DNA of 46,945 nt from Planctomycetaceae bacterium (GTDB lineage Bacteria; Planctomycetota; Planctomycetia; Planctomycetales; Planctomycetaceae), in assembly GCA_020426505.1 (NCBI GenBank), contig JAGQPX010000161.1, forward strand, positions 1 through 46,945, written 5' to 3'. Below the pieces are notes generated by a model. The model was given only the letters and a program-made list of their open reading frames with translations. It did no database searches and had not been told where the DNA came from. Position numbers and translations under genes: made by a program. Position 1 is the first letter of the stretch. Every line of letters begins with the position of its first letter. This document shows positions 42,489 to 46,945 of this stretch, piece by piece.

Positions 42489-44804
42489 ATGCGGACCAAC
42501 ACGATTGCCCTTTCTACGTGCCTTGTTCTCTGTCTCACTCTGACTCCGCAGATCGTCGCACAGGATGAGACGTCACCGGTTGATGAACTCGTCGTGCTGA
42601 TCAAGGACGGCGAACTCCAGGCTCGCCGGGATGCGATCCATGAGTTGGCCAAACGCGGACTGGATGCGAAGGAGGCCGTGCCCACGCTGATCGAATTGCT
42701 CGAAGATAACGACCCGCAGATGTGGTATCAGGCGACGGTCACGCTCGGTCGCATCGGTCCTGAAGCGGAGTCGGCCATCCCGGCGTTGATCGAGAAGATG
42801 CGGGCTCATGGTGGTCAACGGCTCATTCGCACGGCCTACGCCCTCAGTCAAATCGGTGCGGCTGCCATTCCCGCATTAATCAAGCAACTGGAGGGAGACA
42901 ACGAACGGGGTCGAGAGGGAGCGGTCCGGGCGCTTGGCGGCATGGGACCCGCCGCGGCACCCGCGATCCCGCAACTCATCGCCCTGCTTGCTGACGATGA
43001 TTCAGCAATTCGTGAACAGGCCGCCGTCACGCTTGGAGGGATCGGGACGGAGGCGGAAGATGCACTTAGCGCTGTCCTGCAGCACGAGAGTGAATTCGTT
43101 CGAGTCGGGGCGTTGAAGGCTCTCAAGGCGATTGGCCCTCAATCAAAAGAAGTCGTCGGACGGCTCCACGAACTGGCAAAGTCAGATTCATCGACGCAGC
43201 GCGCCGCTACACTGGAAGTGCTGGGAACAACGTCCGTCGGTCGCGAACAGACACTCTCGCTACTAGTCGAAGCCCTCTCTGACGAGGATGAACGAATTCG
43301 ACAAGCAAGTGTGATCGGGCTCCATCAATCGGGTGAGTCGGCAGCGAGCGTCGTTCCAAAGATCGCGACGCTGCTGGAGAATGAGGACGGGGATACTCGT
43401 TCGACTGCTATCGAGACACTTGGCTTGATTGGCCCGCCTGCTCATGAAGCCGTGCCAGCATTGATCGCAGCTCTCCAACATGACGCAGAACAACCGAGAA
43501 TCGTGTACGCTCTGAGCCAAATCGGTCTCGATGGCATCCCCGCACTGCTCGCTGCCGCTGCAGAGAATCCGGACAACGAGGCCTTCGTCACCACACTGGC
43601 GGCCATTGGCGGCGAAGCCGGTCCGGTGTTGGTCGAGTCCCTGAAAGATGCGGATGCCAACATTCGCACGATGGCCGCGAGAGCGTTGGGCCGCATGTCT
43701 CCGCCTCCGGAATTGGCTGTCGCTCCATTGATGAAGCGACTTGAGGACGACTCGAACACAGTCCGTGCTGCAGCTGCCGAGGCACTGGGTTGCTGTGGTG
43801 TCATCGCGGACGTGGCGAAGGTGCCACTCTTGAAGGCGACAAAGGATGCTGATGCAGCCGTCCGCTCGGCTGCCATGTTGGCCCTCACGTCCATCGGTGC
43901 AGGGATCGATGAGATGCTTCCCCTGTGGAAAGAGGCGCTGAAGGACTCTCAAGCAGATGTCCGACGTAAGGTATTGGTCGCTGTGGCGAACATCGGCGAA
44001 CCGGCAAGTGCATTGTCAGCCGAAGTCCTTGAAGCATTGAGCGACTCCGATCCTGTAGTACGAACTCACGCAGCACAGGCTGTCGGGGCGATTGGATTGA
44101 AGGACGACGACGCAATTCCCCCATTGATGGAACGGCTCCATGACAGCAATCCCGACGTACAAAAGGCCGTCATTGAAGCGATCGGCACCTTCAAGGACGA
44201 TGCTGAGCCCGCCGTCGAGTCGCTAACGTCGTTGGTGACTGCGGAAGAATCAGGAGTCGCCTTGGCTGCGATAACGGCACTGGGTGCGATTGGAGATGAT
44301 GCCGCGAGTGCGGTTCCGGAAGTCGCCACAGTCCTGTCGCATGAGAATCCGTCGCATCGGGCGACTGCGGTGATCACCCTTTCAAAAATCGACCCTGACG
44401 AATCGGCTCACATCAACCGGATGATTGAGACACTCGACGATGATGACTGGTCCGTGAGACGGGAGGCGTGTGAGTCGCTCGGCCAATTCGGGCCAACAGC
44501 CGTCACCGCTGTTCCCCGCTTATTCGAACTCATCTCGGTGCGAGACGACGAGCCGGATGCACGACGTGCGTTGCGAAAGATCGACACCGCTCGTTTGGAA
44601 GACATGCCTGTGTATCTGGAGACACTGCGGGCAGGACGCGAGCCGAATCAAGTGTTTGCCCTGCACTATCTCGGCAAACTCGGACAAGACGCCGCAGAGG
44701 TCCTGCCCGAACTGAAACAACTCCGGGAGGCCAACAAGTCCGACCGCCTCAACGAGGCCCTCGACAAGGCCATCACGGCGCTTGAGACCCCACCGACTGA
44801 ATGA
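42489..44804 (+). CDS. Secreted HEAT-repeat protein
   Basis: This protein of about 771 residues starts at ATG 42489, with AAGGTGA at proper distance and a signal peptide ('NTIALSTCLVLCLTLTPQIVA'); the frame also opens at 42468, overlapping the DUF1552 stop by 1 bp. The remainder is almost entirely HEAT/PBS-type repeats, about 17-20 units of 35-40 residues with the pattern 'AxxAIPxLIxxLxDxDxxVRxxAAxALGxIG' (for example 'EAVPTLIELLEDNDPQMW', 'VRAAAAEALGCCG', 'VRREACESLGQFG'). It predicts a long superhelical scaffold for protein contacts outside the cytoplasm. It is within a module of exported cytochrome proteins, likely cotranscribed with DUF1592-DUF1552. Confidence 0.92.
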   Translation: MRTNTIALSTCLVLCLTLTPQIVAQDETSPVDELVVLIKDGELQARRDAIHELAKRGLDAKEAVPTLIELLEDNDPQMWYQATVTLGRIGPEAESAIPALIEKMRAHGGQRLIRTAYALSQIGAAAIPALIKQLEGDNERGREGAVRALGGMGPAAAPAIPQLIALLADDDSAIREQAAVTLGGIGTEAEDALSAVLQHESEFVRVGALKALKAIGPQSKEVVGRLHELAKSDSSTQRAATLEVLGTTSVGREQTLSLLVEALSDEDERIRQASVIGLHQSGESAASVVPKIATLLENEDGDTRSTAIETLGLIGPPAHEAVPALIAALQHDAEQPRIVYALSQIGLDGIPALLAAAAENPDNEAFVTTLAAIGGEAGPVLVESLKDADANIRTMAARALGRMSPPPELAVAPLMKRLEDDSNTVRAAAAEALGCCGVIADVAKVPLLKATKDADAAVRSAAMLALTSIGAGIDEMLPLWKEALKDSQADVRRKVLVAVANIGEPASALSAEVLEALSDSDPVVRTHAAQAVGAIGLKDDDAIPPLMERLHDSNPDVQKAVIEAIGTFKDDAEPAVESLTSLVTAEESGVALAAITALGAIGDDAASAVPEVATVLSHENPSHRATAVITLSKIDPDESAHINRMIETLDDDDWSVRREACESLGQFGPTAVTAVPRLFELISVRDDEPDARRALRKIDTARLEDMPVYLETLRAGREPNQVFALHYLGKLGQDAAEVLPELKQLREANKSDRLNEALDKAITALETPPTE

Positions 44805-44879
44805 CGTCTTGCGGGATGGTATGATGTTTCGACGTGTCCCGCGCCCGACTCATTCTCTTTTCCCACTTTGGACCCGGAT

Positions 44880-46945
44880 ATGCCGTCGCCTGCGACAGTT
44901 GGACGAAAACGCTCGAGATCCATCGGCCTGTGCCTGCTGATTGTTCTCCCCTGCACGACTCTCCGTGCTGATGACGCGGCAAAGATCGAGTTCTTTGAGA
45001 GCCGCATCCGTCCAGTGCTGATCGACCAGTGCTACTCGTGTCACAACAGTGGCGGCACTGCGGAGGGAGACTTGTCCGTCGACCATCGAGACGCCGTGCG
45101 CAAGGGAGGCGCGTCAGGCCCGGCGATTGACCTGAAATCACCAATTGAGAGTTTGCTACTGCAAGTCATCCGCCATGAAGTCGACGGACAACGAATGCCG
45201 GAGGACGCGCCGAAGCTCGATGACCGTGTGATCGCTGATTTCGAGCAGTGGGTCGCTGACGGTGCCGTCGATCCGCGTGATGAGCCACCGTCTGAGGACG
45301 AACTCGCCTCGCTCACATCCTGGAAAGGCGTGCGTGATCGTCGCATGAAGCACTGGAGTTTTCGGCCGATCACTGATCCGGCACCTCCGGATGTTGGAAA
45401 CGAGGACTGGACGGAGCACGCCATCGATCGGTTCGTCCTTGCTAAGCTAGAGGAATCGGGACTGACGCCATCGCCTCTGGCCGATCGTCGCACGCTCATT
45501 CGACGACTGACCTTCGCACTGACCGGACTCCCGCCGACTCCTGAACAGATCGATCGGTTCCTCGCGAACGACTCGGAGGAGGCGTATGGGCGATTGGTCG
45601 ATGACCTACTTGACTCCACGCACTTCGGCGAACGCTGGGCGCGGCATTGGATGGACTGGGTCCGATACTCCGAAACGCATGGCAGCGAAGGTGATCCCAC
45701 GATTCCGTTCGCCTGGAGATACCGGGACTACCTCATCCGGGCACTGAATGCGGACGTCCCGTATGACCAGCTTTTGAAAGAGCACATCGCCGGCGACCTG
45801 TTGTCCGAGCCACGTCTGAATGAGGAATTGGGCATCAACGAATCGATGATCGGTGCGGCCCAGTACCGCTTCGTGCAACACGGCTTCGCACCGACCGATG
45901 CTCATGAAGAACTCGTCCGCTTCACCGATGATCAGATCGACGTCATCAGCAAGGCTTTTCTCGGACTGACGGTTTCCTGTTCCCGGTGTCACGATCACAA
46001 ATTCGACCCGATCAGCCAGCAGGATTTCTACGCACTGTTCGGCATCATGATCAGCAATCGACCGGCGACGGTGACGGTCGACACACCCGAACGTCAGGCT
46101 CGTCACCGAGACGAGATGGCATCGCTCAAACAGCAGATTCGAGAGGAACTGGCCGACAATTGGCTCGCCACGCTGGACCTGTCTGGCGAGCAATGGTCTT
46201 CCGCTGTCGATCAGGCTGAGGACATCAAGCACCCGCTGCATGTGTGGAAGCAGTTACAGTCACTCTCGAATGAGGAATTCGCAACCGAGTGGAGTCGGCT
46301 CGCCAATGAGTTTGAGCAAAGCCGCGAACGACTCGAGAAGCGGCAGCAGGAGTCGTTCCCCTGGCGAGCCGATCTCTCAGATCCGAACGAATTGGAGCAT
46401 TGGTTCTCGCATGGCAATGGGCTGACAAACGATGCCCCCCATCCTGCGGGTGAGTTTGCGATTGCCCTTCAGGGTGACCGGGTGCTGACCGACATCCTGC
46501 CGGGCGGAGTCTACTCGCACACACTCTCGTCGAAAGACAACGGCGTCCTCTCCTCACCTCGCATTCGTCTGGCCGACAAGCATCTGTACCTGAGAGTACG
46601 CGGCAACGGTGATGCTCGTGCCCGCTATGTCGTTCAGCACTATCCGCGCCGCGGCACAGTGTACCCCATCCAGTCGTTGAAGGACGGCAAGGAGCAGTGG
46701 GTCCATTGGGACATGACCTACTGGCAGGGTGAGGACATCTACATCGAGGTCTCGACGGCTGCCGATCAACCGGTTGAGTCGAACCTCGGGGCAGACCGGA
46801 GTTGGTTCGGGGTCACCGAGGCCGTTCTGCTCAGTGAGGAACAGCAGCAAGCCGGACTCACGCCGCGTGACGAAATGGCGGAGAGCCTCTCGCCATTGTT
46901 CGACGCCGCGAAGCAAACACCTAGCACTACTCCGTTAAGTCTATG
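44880..46945 (+). CDS. PSCyt1/DUF1549 planctomycete cytochrome-C protein, C-terminal part beyond right edge
   Basis: From ATG 44880 the frame is open to the right edge (688 residues). A signal peptide ('RSIGLCLLIVLPCTTLRA') precedes a PSCyt1 haem motif DQCYSCHNSG (C51, C54, H55) and 'LLLQVIRHEVDGQRMPEDAPKLDDRVIADFEQWV' (in parts). DUF1549 (PSCyt2) follows: 'AIDRFVLAKLEESGLTPSPLADRRTLIRRLTFALTGLPPTPEQI' (in parts), 'HWMDWVRYSETHGSEGD', 'VPYDQLLKEHIAGDLL' and a second CxxCH in 'SCSRCHDHKFDPISQQDFYALFG'. A lectin-like beta-rich segment lies near residues ~500-640. DUF1553 and a DUF1501 partner are expected beyond the edge. It starts 75 bp after the HEAT gene. Confidence 0.93.
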   Translation, partial: MPSPATVGRKRSRSIGLCLLIVLPCTTLRADDAAKIEFFESRIRPVLIDQCYSCHNSGGTAEGDLSVDHRDAVRKGGASGPAIDLKSPIESLLLQVIRHEVDGQRMPEDAPKLDDRVIADFEQWVADGAVDPRDEPPSEDELASLTSWKGVRDRRMKHWSFRPITDPAPPDVGNEDWTEHAIDRFVLAKLEESGLTPSPLADRRTLIRRLTFALTGLPPTPEQIDRFLANDSEEAYGRLVDDLLDSTHFGERWARHWMDWVRYSETHGSEGDPTIPFAWRYRDYLIRALNADVPYDQLLKEHIAGDLLSEPRLNEELGINESMIGAAQYRFVQHGFAPTDAHEELVRFTDDQIDVISKAFLGLTVSCSRCHDHKFDPISQQDFYALFGIMISNRPATVTVDTPERQARHRDEMASLKQQIREELADNWLATLDLSGEQWSSAVDQAEDIKHPLHVWKQLQSLSNEEFATEWSRLANEFEQSRERLEKRQQESFPWRADLSDPNELEHWFSHGNGLTNDAPHPAGEFAIALQGDRVLTDILPGGVYSHTLSSKDNGVLSSPRIRLADKHLYLRVRGNGDARARYVVQHYPRRGTVYPIQSLKDGKEQWVHWDMTYWQGEDIYIEVSTAADQPVESNLGADRSWFGVTEAVLLSEEQQQAGLTPRDEMAESLSPLFDAAKQTPSTTPLSL

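Overview
The window is chromosomal DNA of a planctomycete (Planctomycetota; probably a Planctomycetaceae-like lineage, genus not determinable by eye). The evidence is the dense set of lineage-typical families: DUF1501 and DUF1552 Tat-exported proteins, Planctomycete cytochrome-C proteins (DUF1587/1592/1588/1585 and DUF1549), a DUF1559 prepilin-like protein, Gfo/Idh/MocA oxidoreductase with a Tat signal, FG-GAP and HEAT-repeat secreted proteins, a planctomycete-type ECF sigma factor, and HpnH. Genes are mostly monocistronic or in short runs on both strands. No rRNA, tRNA, CRISPR array, prophage or known IS transposase was seen.

Layout. 1-12.3 kb: truncated ECF sigma factor, class IV aminotransferase, Gfo/Idh/MocA oxidoreductase, a large unknown protein ending in a MIP18-like domain, a GT39-type membrane glycosyltransferase, a DUF1559 pseudopilin, DUF2306 membrane protein, stand-alone TfoX C-terminal domain, DUF6940-like protein, neutral ceramidase-like protein and DUF1501. 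12.3-20 kb: a secreted unknown, hpnH (hopanoid side chain), mobA-moeA (molybdenum cofactor), an acetylxylan-esterase-like hydrolase, a zinc-ribbon membrane protein and a DsrE-like protein. 20-22.7 kb: cytochrome P460 lipoprotein divergent from a sigma-54 activator, with a good sigma-54 promoter between them. 22.8-30.4 kb: carB, a second glycosyltransferase, an N-formylglutamate-amidohydrolase-like fusion and a frameshifted alpha/beta hydrolase. 30.6-34.4 kb: oadG-oadB-oadA sodium-pumping decarboxylase, interrupted by a small element. 34.4-39 kb: small membrane protein plus FG-GAP protein, gltX, rpsU, and a PI-PLC/GDPD-like protein. 39.2 kb to the right edge: a planctomycete degradation-type module (DUF1592 cytochrome, DUF1552, HEAT protein, truncated DUF1549 cytochrome).

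The most unusual content is not a gene but repeats. Four places carry inverted arms made of four or five tandem 7-bp units: 14386-14543 (between hpnH and mobA), 24501-24574 (in frame inside carB), 26852-26916 (in frame inside a glycosyltransferase) and 32142-32565 (between oadB and oadA). The unit sequence differs between elements but is shared by the two arms of each. The last element encloses a gene for an S23-type four-helix-bundle protein (with an in-frame TAG). The arm supplies the putative ribosome-binding site and the stop codon of that gene. I propose that this is a mobile unit with gene-less, hairpin-only relatives. Other palindromic families are present at 10669, 12338/35985, 13657 (in frame in hpnH), 16484, 19615, 20080 and 30401/33984 (the latter in frame in oadA). 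Several housekeeping proteins therefore carry repeat-encoded inserts in linkers or loops.
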